Source: Closterium sp. NIES-65 (taxonomy: Eukaryota > Streptophyta > Zygnematophyceae > Desmidiales > Closteriaceae). Taken from it: 64,000 nt of DNA. The notes beneath the pieces are model-generated. The model did not search any database. It saw nothing but the letters and a program-made list of their open reading frames with translations, and was not told the DNA's origin. The position numbers and the translations under genes are program-made. The stretch is taken from positions 1-64,000 of the forward strand of contig CANXME010000788.1 of assembly GCA_948144175.1 (NCBI GenBank), written 5' to 3'. Below are positions 12,202 to 24,587 of this stretch, in pieces. Each line of letters opens with the position of its first letter. Positions within the stretch are counted from its first letter, which is position 1.

Positions 12202-12565
12202 ATAAGGTGGCGTGCCGCTTGCCATGAGAAGGTATGACATGCTGTTGGATGGCTAGGAATTGCGTGCTCAGGGTGATTTTAATGCTCACTTCTCAGACTG
12301 GGTTTCATGGGATGACATGGCATGGCTTGTTTAAAAAAACTGGTCACTTGAGGCCATGAACTGTTTGAAGCTTTGTTAATTGGGTTGTTGAGCCGGGTAC
12401 CGCATGTGTTGATTGTTTAATCTAACTTCCATGCACAGTAAATGCATTTTTTTATATTGTCTTTTGTACAAATGGTCAAGCAAGCAATCCCGGATGAGTT
12501 TCATGGAGCCGAATAAAAAAGAGAGGGAACTTCGGAAAACCTTAGTGCAAATGTGTGTCTCTCAA
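12202..12565. other. 3' flank of MYB copy 1 up to the E0 insertion
   Basis: AT-richer DNA with no open frame. An AATAAA at 12512-12517 could serve as a polyadenylation signal for MYB copy 1. The last five bases (CTCAA, 12561-12565) are the left target-site duplication of E0. Confidence 0.5.
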
Positions 12566-12848
12566 TGTTATGAGTTTCATTAGACAGAGTGCGCGGAAGA
12601 CTTATATAAAGAGAATGAATTACAGAATTACTGAATGATCAAGAATGATGAAGGAGCACGCATTTATAGGGTCGAAACCGTGCTAGGCGAGGACCTCGGG
12701 ACGTGGATGGGTTGGATGTGTCGCGATTGGTGCGGGGCGACTCGACATTGGTTCGGTGCGGAAATGTAGGCCGAGCCACCTGACGCGAAGTGCTCGGGCT
12801 GTACCCGTTAAGGCAAGGCTACAGTAAGGAATTGGCAAATTCCTTACA
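12566..12848 (-). repeat. E0 left LTR (3' LTR of the element)
   Basis: Begins TGTTATGAG and ends CCTTACA on the plus strand. It differs from the right LTR at about 8 of 283 positions, nearly all transitions. Confidence 0.88.
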
Positions 12849-13279
12849 CTCTCCCACCTTCTAGATAAGGTCCCTTATCTGTAGACGAGTCGTGCAGTAG
12901 CTTGAAAACTGCAGATCTCGGTCGAGACTGATCTGACGGTGCAGAAGCACGTTGACTTTGGAGTTGACGCGTGGCTGATCAATTGACCAGGCAAATTTCG
13001 AAAAGTTGGAATGCCACCCGTCGAATTTCCCAGATGTCGATCGGAAGGTCGCGATTGAACTGGCGAGCTGTATACACGATTGAATGGAGGTCGTTGATCT
13101 AGCGAAGGCAGATCAGACGGTGTTGACGAGGGCAATGGTGGCAGTTCTCTGACACACTGTCAAAGGTCGGTGAATCAAGAGCCGTAGATGCCGAAGAAGG
13201 CCATCGCGAGCGTTCGTCGTGCAGCATCTGTCAGACGAGATGTCAGAAAAAAACTGGCCAGTACTGTGCAAGAGCACTC

Positions 13280-13404
13280 TGTCAAACTTATATGCTATAG
13301 TCTGTGTAGGCTGTAGTGGGGTAGCTCATATGGGGTACAACACTTTAGGATTTCCTACTTGTACTCCTCATGCTGCTCAATACAATCATTCCCCATTTCT
13401 CACA
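13280..13404 (+). repeat. C1 5' LTR
   Basis: Starts TGTCAAAC, ends TTTCTCACA. Confidence 0.88.
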
Positions 13405-13519
13405 TGGTATAGAGCAGGTTCCCTAGTGGGAACGTTTCCTAGGGCCCACCACTGAATTTTATTTTTCCTGCCCGGAGCGCGCTTCCCTCCTGCACGAGTC
13501 GCGCCCCGGGTGCCCTCCC

Positions 13520-14330
13520 TCCCGTCGCGTCCCTAGCCCTTAGCGGCCCGTCGCGCCCTCCTAAGGCCCCTAGCGGCCCCTTTCGTGGCCCCTCACGGCC
13601 CCTCTCACGGCCCCGTCGTCGCCCCTCTAGGCCCGTCGCGGCCCCTTTGCGGCCCCGTTGCCGCCCCTAGCGGCCCCGTCGTCGCCCCTCTAGGCTCGTC
13701 GCGGCCCCTTTGCGGCCCCGTTGCCGCCCCTAGCGGCCCCGTCGCCGCCCCTCTAGGCCCCTCGCGGCCCTTCGCGGCCTCGTCGCCGCCCTCTAGGCCC
13801 CTCGCGGCCCCTTCGCGGCCCCGTCGCCGCCTCTCTAGGCCCCGTCGCCGCCTCTCCAGGCCCCTCGCGGCCCCTTCGTGGCCCTGTCGCCGCCCCTTGC
13901 GGCCCCGTAGCCGCCCCTTGCGGCCCTGTCGTCGCCTCCTCTAGGCCCCTTACGGCCCCTCTGCGACCCGGTCGCCGCCACTAGCGGCCCCGTCGCCGCC
14001 CTTCACGGCCCTGTCGCCGCCCCTAGCGGCCCCGTCGCCGCTCTTCACGGCCCCGTCGCCGCCTCTACCGGCCCCTTCACCGCTGAGCCACCCACCAGCT
14101 GAGCAGCCGAGCCACCACGCCGCCAGCAGCCGAGGCGCCCAATAGCCGAGCCGCCGAGCCGCCCAGCAGCCGAGCCGCCGAGCCGCCCAGCAGCCGAGCC
14201 GCCGAGCCGCCGCGCCGCCCAGCAACCGAGCCGCCGAGCTGCCCAGCAGCCAAGCCGCCCAAACGCCGAGCCGCCGTGCCGCCCATCAGCCGAGCCGCCG
14301 AGCCGCCATACCGCCGAGCCGCCACTGTTC
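13520..14330 (+). repeat. C1 leader minisatellite
   Basis: Tandem GC-rich units around GCGGCCCCGTCGCCGCCCCT, then GCCGAGCCGCC-type units, between the primer site and gag. The same kind of leader is present in every Copia copy here. Open frames through it are Arg/Pro/Ala-rich repeats, not a recognisable protein. Confidence 0.8.
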
Positions 14331-17300
14331 CTTCCGGCGCGCCCTGGCCCTACTTCCTTGGACTGGTGAGCTCACTCTCTGCTAGACCACTACAGTCATG
14401 GCTACCCCCAGTGTCCTTACCTTTGATACTGAGGGTCGTGCTGTTGACTTTGAGGTCTGGGTCGATGACCTCCAGCTGTTCTTACAGTGCAATAGGGCAG
14501 ACTGCCTCTCCCTGTTTGATCTCACCTCTAGTGTCTCTCCTGCCCCGCCTGCTACTGCTGACAGCACTGTTCGTTCACAGTGGGCCACGTGCGATGCTGC
14601 TGCTCGTCTTGCTGTGCGTTGCCACTTACCGACCACTCAGCGTGCGAACTTTAGCCAGTACAAGAGTGCTAAGACCTTGTACGACGCTGTAGTTGCACGC
14701 TACTCTTCCTCTGCCACTACTGCGCTTAGCCGCCTCATGCTACCATCCCTGTTCCCTGACCTTGCTGCCTTTCCCACAGTCGCTGACCTCATTACGCACC
14801 TTCGCACTAGTGACACTCGCTACCGCGCTAAACTTCCTGCTGAGTTCTGTGCCAAGAACTCCCCCCCCATGTACACCACCCTCTACTACATAGTCACCCC
14901 GCTCCTTGACTCCCTTCGCTTAGTCAGGGACCACTTCCTCTCAGTTTGCCCCACCACACTCACCGTTGACCTCCTCGAGGAGCGCCTCCTAGCAGCAGAG
15001 AAGAGCATAGTTGCTGTAGGAGCCTCTCGTGGCGACCCTCGCACCCCCATCTTTGAGGGGTGTTCTCCCTCCCCCCTCTTGCCCTCTGTTGCTTCTGCTG
15101 CTGCGGCCGACCTCGTTGGCTTCGAGTCGGTCGGCGCTGCGTCTGCCCCTAGCGGGAAACGCCGCACCGGCAAGGGCAAGGGGGGCAAGGGCGCTGGGGG
15201 GGCTAGTGGGGGCGGTGGAGATGGTGGTGGAGGCAGTGGAGGGGGTGGGGGTGGTGGTGGGAGTGGTGGCGGGGGTGGAGGTGTCGGTGGCAGCAGTGGA
15301 GGCGGAGGAGGCGGCGGTGGTGGCGGAGGGAGCGGAGGCGGCGGAGGTGGCGGAGGCGGCGGAGGTGGCGGAGGCGGCAGAGGCACCGGTGGAGCTGGTT
15401 GCGCCTCTGCGCAGAGGAGTGGCTCCGGTGGTGGTCCGCGCCAGCAGCAACAGCGCGGTCGTGAGACCCTGTCCCCTCAGCAGCTTTGTGAGTGGTACAC
15501 TGGGCGTCAGCGGGGTGGGGCTACTGGTCCCTGCACCTACGTCCTCCGTACAGGCGACCACGCTGGTGAGCAGTGCGAAGGCACGCACTCCACCCAGCGC
15601 TGCTTCGGTCGCCTGATGGACGCTTGGCGTTATCAATTCCCTGACGCCACTGAGATCCCTCGCTAGGGAGAGCTGTCTAGGGCGGGGGTTGCTATCTTTG
15701 ATCTTGACTATGATGCTATTCTTGCTGCCATGTATGCTGTGTCTACTAGTGATGAGGTTGAATGTTACCTGTGTGTTCCGCCTGACCCGGGCATTGAGGC
15801 TGCTGCTCTAGGTGCTGGTGAGGCTGCTGCTCCAGGTGCTAGTGCGTCTGCTACCCCAGGTGTTGGTGAGTCTGCTCAAGCCTTACACACCTTCACCCTT
15901 GACTCGGGTGCTTCCTGCTCCTTCTTTCGAGACCGCACCACGCTTACGCTGCTTAGTCGGCCGGTTGCGGTCTCCCTGGCGGACCCCTCTTGGGGTCCTG
16001 TCCTTGTTAGCTTCTCCACTGTCTTACCATGTCCGGCAGCCCCCTCTGGCACCCTGACAGGTCTCTACCTCCCCTCGTTCTCTACGAACTTGGTGAGTGG
16101 AGCTGATCTACAGGATCGGGGGGTTGACCACTTCACGCCTGCGAGTCAGCAGGTGACCCATTGTACGTGTGCTCGGACGGGCCGACACTTGGCCACGTTT
16201 ACCCGTCAGCCGGGGTCGAGCGTGTACACACTGACCACTGAGTCTCCTCCTGTTGCTGCGTCTGGTCAGGTAGCTGCGTCGAGTCAGGTATTTGCTGCAA
16301 CGTCCAGGTCTGGTCCTGAGTCTGCGCCCTGCTCGTATCGTCTCCTGTCCCACTAGACTCTCCTTTGGCACCACCGCCTTGGTCACCCCTCCCTGCCTCG
16401 TCTCCAAGGCATGGCCTCCCGTGTCCTTGTCTCTGGTCTCCCCCGGTCCCTCCCTCCCCTACCTCCGGGGCCTGCCCCTACCTTCGTCCCCTGCGTCGAG
16501 GGGCGGCAGCGCGCCGCCCCTCACTCCTCCGAGTTTCCTCCGACAGAGGCTCCCCTGCAGACTCTTCAGATGGACGTGTGGGGCCCCGCCCGCGTCCGTG
16601 GCCAGGGTCACGAGCGTTACTTCCTGTTGGTGGTTGACGACTACTCGCGTTACACCACGGTGTTCCCCTTGCGCAGCAAGGGTGATGTCACTGAGATGTT
16701 GATCGACTGGATCCGCGCAACTCGTCTCCAGCTCAGAGAGAGTTCCGGCTCGGACTTTCCTGTTCTGCGTCTGCACTCTAACAGAGGCGGGGAGTTTTCC
16801 TCTGCCCGTCTGGGAGCCTTCTGTCGTGCACAGGGCATCCGCCAGACCTTCACGCTTCCGGCCTCTCCACAGTAAAATGGGATTGCTGAGCGCCGCATTG
16901 GCATGGTCATGGACGTCGCTCGTACGTCCATGATCCATGCGGCTGCTCCCCATTTTCTGTGGCCATTTGCGGTTCAGTACGCAGCGCATCAGCTCAACCT
17001 TCAGCCTCGGTTCTCCTTGCCAGAGACCTCCCCCACCTTGCGGTGGACGGGGAAGGTTGGCGATGCGTCTGCGTTTCGGGTCTGGGGATCTTGGGCGTTT
17101 GTCCGCGATTTCTCTGCTGACAAGCTGTCCCCCCGTGCTGTTCCCTGCATCTTCCTTGGCTTCCCCCCTGACGTGCCTGGTTGGCAGTTCTACCACCCCA
17201 CCTCGCGACGTGTTCTGTCCTCCCAGGACGTCACCTTTGACAAGTCGGTGCCTTAGTACCATCTCTTCCCTTACCGCACTGTGCCCCTCCCCTCGCCGCC

Positions 17301-17897
17301 GCTCTTCCTTGCGCCAGGTCCTCAACTGGTAGACCCCCTCCCCCCTCAGGGTCCTACCCCATCAGGTGTGTCCCAGGTAGACGCAGTTGAGCCTGTCGAG
17401 GTAGCTGTTGACTCTGGTGCTGCTAGGGGCGCTGCGCCTACGGGTGCCGGGTCTGGGGGTGCGGAGCCTGGGGGTGCTGGGTCTCGGGGTGCTGAGCCTG
17501 GGGGTGCTGAGTCTGGGGGTGCTGAGCCTGGAGGTGCTGCGTCTGGGGGTGCTGAGCCTGGGGGTGCTGCGTCTGGGGGTGCTGAGCCTGGGGGTGCGGA
17601 TCCTGGGGGTGCTGAGCCTTGGGGTGCGGAGCCTGGGGGTGCTGAGCCTGGGGGTGCGGAGCCTGGGGGTGCAGGGTCTACTCGTGTGGCCTCTGGCGGT
17701 GCTTCGTCGAGGCGGGAGCTACTCTCTCCACAAGAGCTGCGCGAGTGGTTTGCCCGGCGCTGGAGCCGTGCTGCTGGAGCTGGAGGTACTACTGGTGCTA
17801 CTGGTCCTGGAGGTGCTCGTGGTGGTGGTTCTGGAGCTGCTGGGACTGGGAGTCCTGCTGGAGGTGCTACTAGAGCTGCTGGAGCTGGAGCTGCTGG

Positions 17898-18289
17898 TGT
17901 GAGGATCTAGGATCGAGTTCAGAAAAGAGAATGAGAGTTGAGTCGAATTCAATGTATTGAATTGAATGTTCACATGGGTACAACACGAGGCTATATATAG
18001 GCTCGACACAAGGCCCCGTAACCAGGTGTTACGCGAAGGTTCCGCGGGCCGTGTAGCGTCCCGAACGGATCCTTACCGAATTCGGTAGAAGGCAATTCGG
18101 TGGCAACCGAAAAGCCAGAATTCGGTGCACGCAACCTAGCTCAGTGCTATAACTATAATAAAATATAGGAAAGCACCTAGCCTAGGAAATCAAGCAATTC
18201 ATGCATGCATATAGTTATCCTATGCTAGAAATAGCATGATAAAGTAAAGGCAAGCAAGCATAGCTGGCATAAGCCGTCGTACTCTCACA
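17898..18289 (-). repeat. G1 3' LTR (left)
   Basis: Plus-strand ends TGTGAGGATC and GTACTCTCACA. Confidence 0.9.
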
Positions 18290-18299
18290 CGTCCCCCCC

Positions 18300-21200
18300 T
18301 CAAAGCTGGGTGGCGTGAGATACACCCTGCTTGACAAGATAGTCCTTGAGAGCACTGCGTGCGTTGCCCATATCAGCTTCTGCAACCCAACTGTCCTCAG
18401 TGGGGTCGTATCCCTTCCAGCGTATCAGGAACTCGAGGGTCTTGCCGCCGCGGCACCGATGAGAGAGAACGCGCTCGATCTCGTACTCGGGTTCATCCTG
18501 TACAAGAACAGGTGGAGGTGGCGGTAGCTGCCGTCCCTTGAACTGCTGGTTGGGGTCCTTGTAGGGTTTCAGTAGCTGCACATGGAAAGCATTGTGAAGC
18601 TTCCACGTATCTGGTCAGCGCAAGCGGAATGTAACTGGTGTCACCTGTGCCTCAACGAGAAAAGGACCACAGAAGCGAGGCCGGAGTTTGGATGGGAGGT
18701 GAGACAGGTTCAAGTTGCGCGTGTCAAGAAGCACCTGATCTCCGACTGCTACTGAGTGATCACGTCGCTGACGATCGGCATACTGCTTCTGGGAGGTCTG
18801 CATCGTGGAGAGTCGTCGCTGAGTCTTCTCCCATAGCTGCTGCATGGTGGTGACGAAGTCATGTGCGGCTTGGACGTGTGCCGGTGTAGTTGGCTGCTGT
18901 GGTGTGAGTGGTTCCCGTCCGTAACACAGGAAGAAAGGAGTTTTCCCTGTGGCCGCATGTGATGCGTTGTTGTAAGCGAACTCTAGGGTCGGTAACTGTG
19001 TGTCCCAGTGGCTGGCATCGTCCTTGTAAGCTGTGCGCAGTAACTGTTCAACCACTTGATTGAGTCGCTCTGTCTGTCCGTCAGTCTGGGGGTGGTATGT
19101 TGAAGACATTGCAAGCTTTGTCCCCAACAGTCCCATGAGCTCCTTCCAGAACTTACTGGTGAATTTTGGGTCTCTGTCTGAGATGAGTGTAGCGGGGATG
19201 CCGTGGATGGTGATGATGCGGTCGAAGAAGAGGCGAGCAGTTGCTTCAGCTGTAGCTGTGGCGTTGGTCGGTATGAAGTGACCCATTTTGGAGAACTTAT
19301 CGATGACTACGAGGATGGAATCGTGCCCCTGTGAGGTCGAAGGAAGTCCGGTGATGAAGTCGAGGCTAACGACCTGCCATGGCTGCTCCGGTACGGGTAG
19401 AGGCTGAAGTAACCCTGCTTTTTTCTGCTAGCTGCTCTTCATCCGCTGGCACGTGTCGCATGAGGTGACGAACTGCTGCACGTCTGCTGCCATCCCGGGC
19501 CAGTAGTAATACTTCGCTATCCCTGCTAACGTCTTGTTGCTCCCGAAATGTCCCGCGTATGGTACGTCGTGAAACTCCTCCAATAGGATCTGCCGTAGCG
19601 GGGCGTAATTCGGTACCCAAATCTTTCCTGAACCCTTCCTTACAGCTAAGTCTTTCTCCCACTGTAATAGCTTCTTGGTCTGTGCTGTAGCAATCTCTGC
19701 GTCCACGGAGTACCCATGTTGGAATAGACCCTTGAGCAGAGGGTTCATCCCGTCGAGCTGGATGCCTGCTACATGTCCGGGGCGGCTCAACGCGTCTGCC
19801 TTGTTGTGTAGCCCGGGCTTGTAGACGATGTCGTAGTGGAAGTGAGTTTCCAGGAAGTCCACCCACCGCACCTGTCGTCGTGAGAGTGTCGGCTGCGACT
19901 TCAGGTATTTGAGACTGCAGTGGTCAGTATAGACTGTAGTCTTGGCTCCCTCTAGGTAACACCTCCACGCCTTGAAGGCTATGACTATCGCTAGGGCTTC
20001 CTTGTCGTGAATGGGGTAGTTTAGTTCTGCTCCGTGTAGCTTCTTACTGAGGTAGGCGATGGGCTGCAAACCGCATCTGTGATCCTGCATCAGTAGTGCT
20101 CCGACTGCTTGGTCACTAGCGTCTGCTTCCACCACGTAGTCTTTGTCTGGATCCGGCAAGATGAGTACTGGCGCTGTAGTCAGTGCTGTCTGTAGCTGCT
20201 CCATGGCTTGTTGATGAGGGGTATCCCATTTGTAGGGCGTATCCTTTTTCAGTAGGTCGGTAAGTGGCACTGCTATCTTAGCGTACTGGGGCACAAACCT
20301 GTTGTAGTAGTTGGCGAAGCCTAGGAACTGCTGTAACTCCTTCACGTTCTCTGGTACTTTCCACTTCTTGACGGCTTCGATCTTCCGTGGGTCCACGTGT
20401 ACGCCCTCGGCACTCACCATGTGCCCGAGAAAGTGCACCTTCTTCAGGGCGAAGTCGCTCTTTGACAGCTTCACGTAGAACTTGTTTTTCCGCAGGATCT
20501 CGAACACCTTCCGTAGATGCTCCACGTGCTCCTTCATGTTCTTGGAGTAGATGAGAATGTCGTCCAGGTACACCACCACGCACTCGTCCAGCAGGGGTCG
20601 TAAGATGTGATTCATCTCCGCCTGAAACGTTGCTGGTGCGTTGCAGAGTCCGAACGGCATCACCAAGTATTCGTAGGAGCTGTATCTGGTACGGAACGCT
20701 GTCTTGTGGACGGAGTTGTTCGCCATCTTGATCTGCCAGTAGCCCGATCGTAGGTCCAGCTTCGAAAATACTGTTGCTCCACGCAGTTGATCGAGTAGGT
20801 CGTCTATGCGCGGTATGGGATTTTTGTTTTTGACTGTCTGTTTGTTCAGTGCGCGGTAGTCGATGCACATCCGTAGACTGCCGTCTGGTTTTGGAGTGAA
20901 GAGAACTGGTGCGCCGTAGGGAGAGGTGGATGGGCGGATCAGTTGTCTGTCCAGTAGATACTCTATCTGTTTTTTCATGTCTGTCAGTTCAGTTGGACTC
21001 AGTCGGTATGGTGCACGTGAGACGGGTTTCGCACCTGGTTCCTCCACGATCTCGTGCTCGTGGGTGCGTGCTGGAGGTACGCCTGCAGGTAGGTCGTCGG
21101 GCATTATATCCTTGTACTCCTCCAAGACCTCTTTCACTGCTGCTGCCATAACCAGTGCTAGGTAACCCGTGTTACTCTTGTTCACCGTCTGTTCAAACCG

Positions 21201-22373
21201 TGCCAGTGTCGTTTCAGGTACGTCCCCTGTATCCGTCCAGGTTCGCAGTGCTATCCGCTTCCCATTGTTGTAGATGCACACCTTGCTGTTGACCCTATCG
21301 ATCTCGGGGTTGAACCGCTTCAGGAAATCTCGCCCCAAGATAAAATCTAATCCTTTGATGTTGGTGACTGGTAGCTTCGGCTTCCACCTCAACGCACCTA
21401 TATGCAGTTGCAGTGATGCTTCGCCGTGGATAGGAAGCTTCGTACCGTCCACCATGGTTGCTGAAAACTGGGTCTCTTCCGCCTTCTCTCCAATTTTCTC
21501 CAATGCTCCGCGGTCACACACCGAGTGAGATGCACCGCTGTTCACCAGTGCCTGGAGGCGTCGCCCATTGCATAACACCTCGAGGAGTAGTGGTTTCTGC
21601 TGTGCTGAGTAGCCAAAGAGGGTCTCGTTAACAGGATCATAGGGTACATCAAACTTAATACCTTCCCTTTTTCCTATACCTGACTCAGCGCTTTCCAACT
21701 TCACCTGGGGGGTAGGAGGATTTTTCCGAGGCTTGTATATTTTTTCCTGAGCCTGGATGTCTCCTCTAAGCCTTGGCAGCTGTGTAGGCTTCACCTGTGG
21801 GCGACGGGGAGCCTTAACACTGTGCTGCGGGGAGAGAATATTAACTCCACGGAACGCACGACCCTTTTCTACGCTCCGCAGTACTTTGCCCAACTTCTCA
21901 GGTACCTGAATAATTTCTAAAGGCTTTTTCTTGGCCTCTAGACCTCCCCTGAATTCTTTGAAGGCTTGTAAACCACGAGAAGCAATATTCTTCGCTAGAG
22001 CATCTTTATAGGATACTTTTAACGAATTCTTACTTTCGTGGGTGTTCGGCTGGAGTTTCCCGGTCGGTGCAGAGTCTTTTTTCGCGGAGCCTCCATTCGC
22101 CTCGGCGATTTCCCCTGATGCCGGCCGGTCGTGACGTTTTAAATTCGCGCCATCATTTTCTCCTTTTTTCACCCGCTCCGAAGTCGCCACGTCGTCGCCT
22201 TTTCCTGCTTTTCGGATCTTTACGCGATCGCCAGGTCGATCCGCGGCTACTGGCGATTCCCGTTTTTTGACTTCGGGGGTGCTCCACTGTTTCCGTCCCG
22301 GAGTGCCGCACGTGCTTTCTTCATTTTGTAGCACGACAAAAACTGATGTCCTGCTGCGCCGCAAAATTCGCAT
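18300..22373 (-). pseudogene. G1 pol: protease-RT-RNase H-integrase-chromodomain
   Basis: The main frame runs 22373-19428, overlapping the gag zinc-knuckle frame. The protease site reads VNSGAS where DSGA/S is expected, so the catalytic Asp is replaced by Asn. The RT has YLDDILIYS (about 20570) and RNase H has [14 protein letters not shown]. The integrase zinc region ends CDTCQRM and is cut by an in-frame TAG at 19428-19430. The same frame continues to the catalytic core (LISDRDPKF, HPQTDGQTE, within 19286-18615), then TGA at 18615-18617. The last part (18581-18300) is a chromodomain with EYEIERVLSHR and FLIRWKGYDPTEDSWV. Chromodomains of this class steer integration to marked chromatin. Inactive as read. 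Confidence 0.92.
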
Positions 22374-23233
22374 TTTGTCGGCTGCTGCTTCGCGTCGTAT
22401 TTGTCGATATCCATCGGTTCGGTGAACGTGGGGGGTGCCGATCGCTCCGTGCCGAATGTACGGTTCGGCGTGAAGCGTCGTGTTTCGGGTTGACTTCCAG
22501 TCAGCGCGTCGTATCGCTCGGCAGCACGCACGATGTCTCTGTAGCTGTTGTAATTTGCCGCAATCACCTGCCGCCGAATCTCCAGTTTTAATCCTTCGGT
22601 GTACGCCTGGATTTTTTCGCCTTCGGTCAGGTCGGTGATGCGGTTGAACAGTAACTCCATCTGCTGCGTGTACTGTGTTACACTACTGTATTGCTTGTGT
22701 CAGTGTATCTACTGCCGCGCCATGTAGGTTGTATTAATTGGTTCAAAACGCTCGATTAAATCTGCCCGAAACTGCTGCCACGTTTTCTCCCCGCGGGCTA
22801 CGTCGGTGTAGAAAATCCATTCGAGAGCCGGTCCACGTAACAGTGTCGCTGCGAGCCGAATCCTTGCTGCGTCGTGTTGCGGGGTCGAACAACCAATGGC
22901 CTCGAAGTAAATTTCGAGGGTGGCCACGAATCGCCGGACGTCGGATCCCTTCGCGCTTGGATCGAACGCATCCGGGAGCCTCGGTCGTGCTGCTTCGAGG
23001 TTCGGCGACAGTGGTGCCATTGGTCCGTGAAATGTCGGTGTCGCCACTGCTGCTGGAGTTCTCGGTGCTGCAGTCGCTATGGTCGCTGCTGCTGCGGTGG
23101 CGAACCCTAGTTGGCTTGTCAGAAAAGCCTCGAGTCGACGAAGCGTCGCCTGCGTCTGCTCCATGTCGGTGCGGAGGCTCGCGATGTCGCTCGTAGTCGC
23201 GTAGTTGTCGCCTTGGCCCTCCATGCCTGACAT
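22247..23233 (-). pseudogene. G1 gag with CCHC knuckle
   Basis: The capsid-like part starts MSGMEGQGDNYATT (23233) and includes RRFVATLEIYFEAIG and the LRGPALEWI / WQQFRADLIERF signature of Ty3-type Gag. TAG at 22709-22711 and a nearby TGA interrupt it. The same frame resumes with [16 protein letters not shown] and ends in one zinc knuckle, [14 protein letters not shown] (Cx2Cx4Hx4C, about 22345). Pol starts in another frame overlapping the end by about 127 nt, as expected for a programmed frameshift, although a mutation cannot be excluded. Confidence 0.87.
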
Positions 23234-23408
23234 CAACGCGTCCGAAAAACCGAATCGAGGGGGAGCGAAAAACACGGAACCGGTTTTACGTACCCGAAAT
23301 CGATGTTTGACTACGTCGCCCCCGCGGTTTTTGAAGACTGGTTTTTTAGCGGTCGAAAGAACTGTTAGAACATTATAGCTTACTTATTTGTGTAGGCTAT
23401 AGTGGGGT

Positions 23409-23540
23409 TGTCAGAACTTATAGCTTACTTGTTTCTGTAGGCTATAGTGGGGTATCCCATAGGGGGTACAACCCAATTAGGGTTTCCTATTTGTACTCAC
23501 TTCGTTCATAGTCATTTCATTCTCGTTCTTTGTTTCCACA
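23409..23540 (+). repeat. C2 5' LTR
   Basis: Starts TGTCAGAACTTATAGC, ends TTTCCACA. Confidence 0.92.
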
Positions 23541-23619
23541 TGGAATCAGAGCAGGTTCCCTCCTAGGGACTGCTTCTAGGGCCCACCGAACCGCGCCCCG
23601 AGGCGCGTTTTTTTTTAGC

Positions 23620-24500
23620 GACCCGTCGTGTCGCCCCTAGCGGACCGTTGCGCCGCCCTTCACCTCGCGGCTCCGCCGCCCTTCCCTAGCGGCCCCGCCG
23701 CCCTTCGATCGCGGCCCCGCCGCCCTCTGCTACGCGGCCCCGCCGCCGCCCTTCGATCGCGGCCCCGCAGCCCTCGGCTACGCGGCCCCGCCGCCCTCTG
23801 CCTCGCGGCCCCGCCGCCCTCTGCTACGCGGCCCCGCCGCCCTCTGCTACGCGGCCCCGCCGCCCTCTGCTACGCGGCCCCGCCGCCCTTCGATCGCGGC
23901 CCCGCCGCCCTTTGCCACGCGGCCCCGCCGCCCTCTACTACGCGGCCCCGCCGCCCTCTGCTACGCGGCCCCGCCGCCCTTCGATCGCGGCCCCGCCGCC
24001 CTCTGCTACGCGGCCTCGCCGCCCTCTGCTACGCGGCCCCGCCGCCCCCTGCTACGCGGCCCCGCCGCTCTCTTCGGTCGCGGCCCCGCCGCCCTCTGCT
24101 ACGCGGCCCCGCCGCCCTCTGCTACGCGGCCCCGCCGCCCTCTGCTACGCGGCCCCGCCGCCCTCTGCTACGCGGCCCCGCCGCTCTCTTCGGTCGCGGC
24201 CCCGCCGCCACTCTGCTACGCGGCCCCGCCGATCCGCCCAGCAGCAGCCGCCGCCGCCTGAGCCGCCGCCGAGCCGCCGCCGAGCCGTCGCCGAGCCGCC
24301 GCCGAGCCGCCGCCCGAGCCGCCGCCGAGCCGCCAGAGCCGCCGCCGAGCCGCCCGTGACGCCCGAGCCGCCCGCGCCGCCCAGCAGCAGCCGAGCCGCC
24401 GCCGAGCCGCCGCCGCCTGAGCCGCCGCCGAGCCGCCGCCGAGCCGCCGCCGATCCGCCGCCGAGCCGCCGCCCGAGCCGCCGCCGAGCCGCCCGCGCCG
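23620..24500 (+). repeat. C2 leader minisatellite
   Basis: Tandem 23-bp-class units close to TACGCGGCCCCGCCGCCCTC, then GCCGCCGAGCC units. It is open in more than one frame, giving Arg/Pro/Ala-rich repeats. Confidence 0.85.
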
Positions 24501-24587
24501 CCCGAGCCGCCTGCGGAGCCGTGCTGCTGTTCCTCTGCTGCTGACCTACCCGCCTCTCCCAGCCCGGTGAGATTTTCAGCTGCTGTC

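Noticed and set aside
13520..14330. CRISPR-like or satellite array
   Set aside because: Units are contiguous without unique spacers and are confined to Copia leaders; they are minisatellites inside the element.
23363..23540. A single 178-bp tandemly duplicated LTR
   Set aside because: The first 46 bp rejoin with 30912-30998 to make a complete 133-bp LTR of C3, with GGGGT duplications flanking C2.
23628..24544. Long Arg/Pro/Ala-rich open frames as host genes (also in the other Copia leaders)
   Set aside because: They are tandem 23-bp-class repeats in retrotransposon leaders, open in several frames because of base composition.
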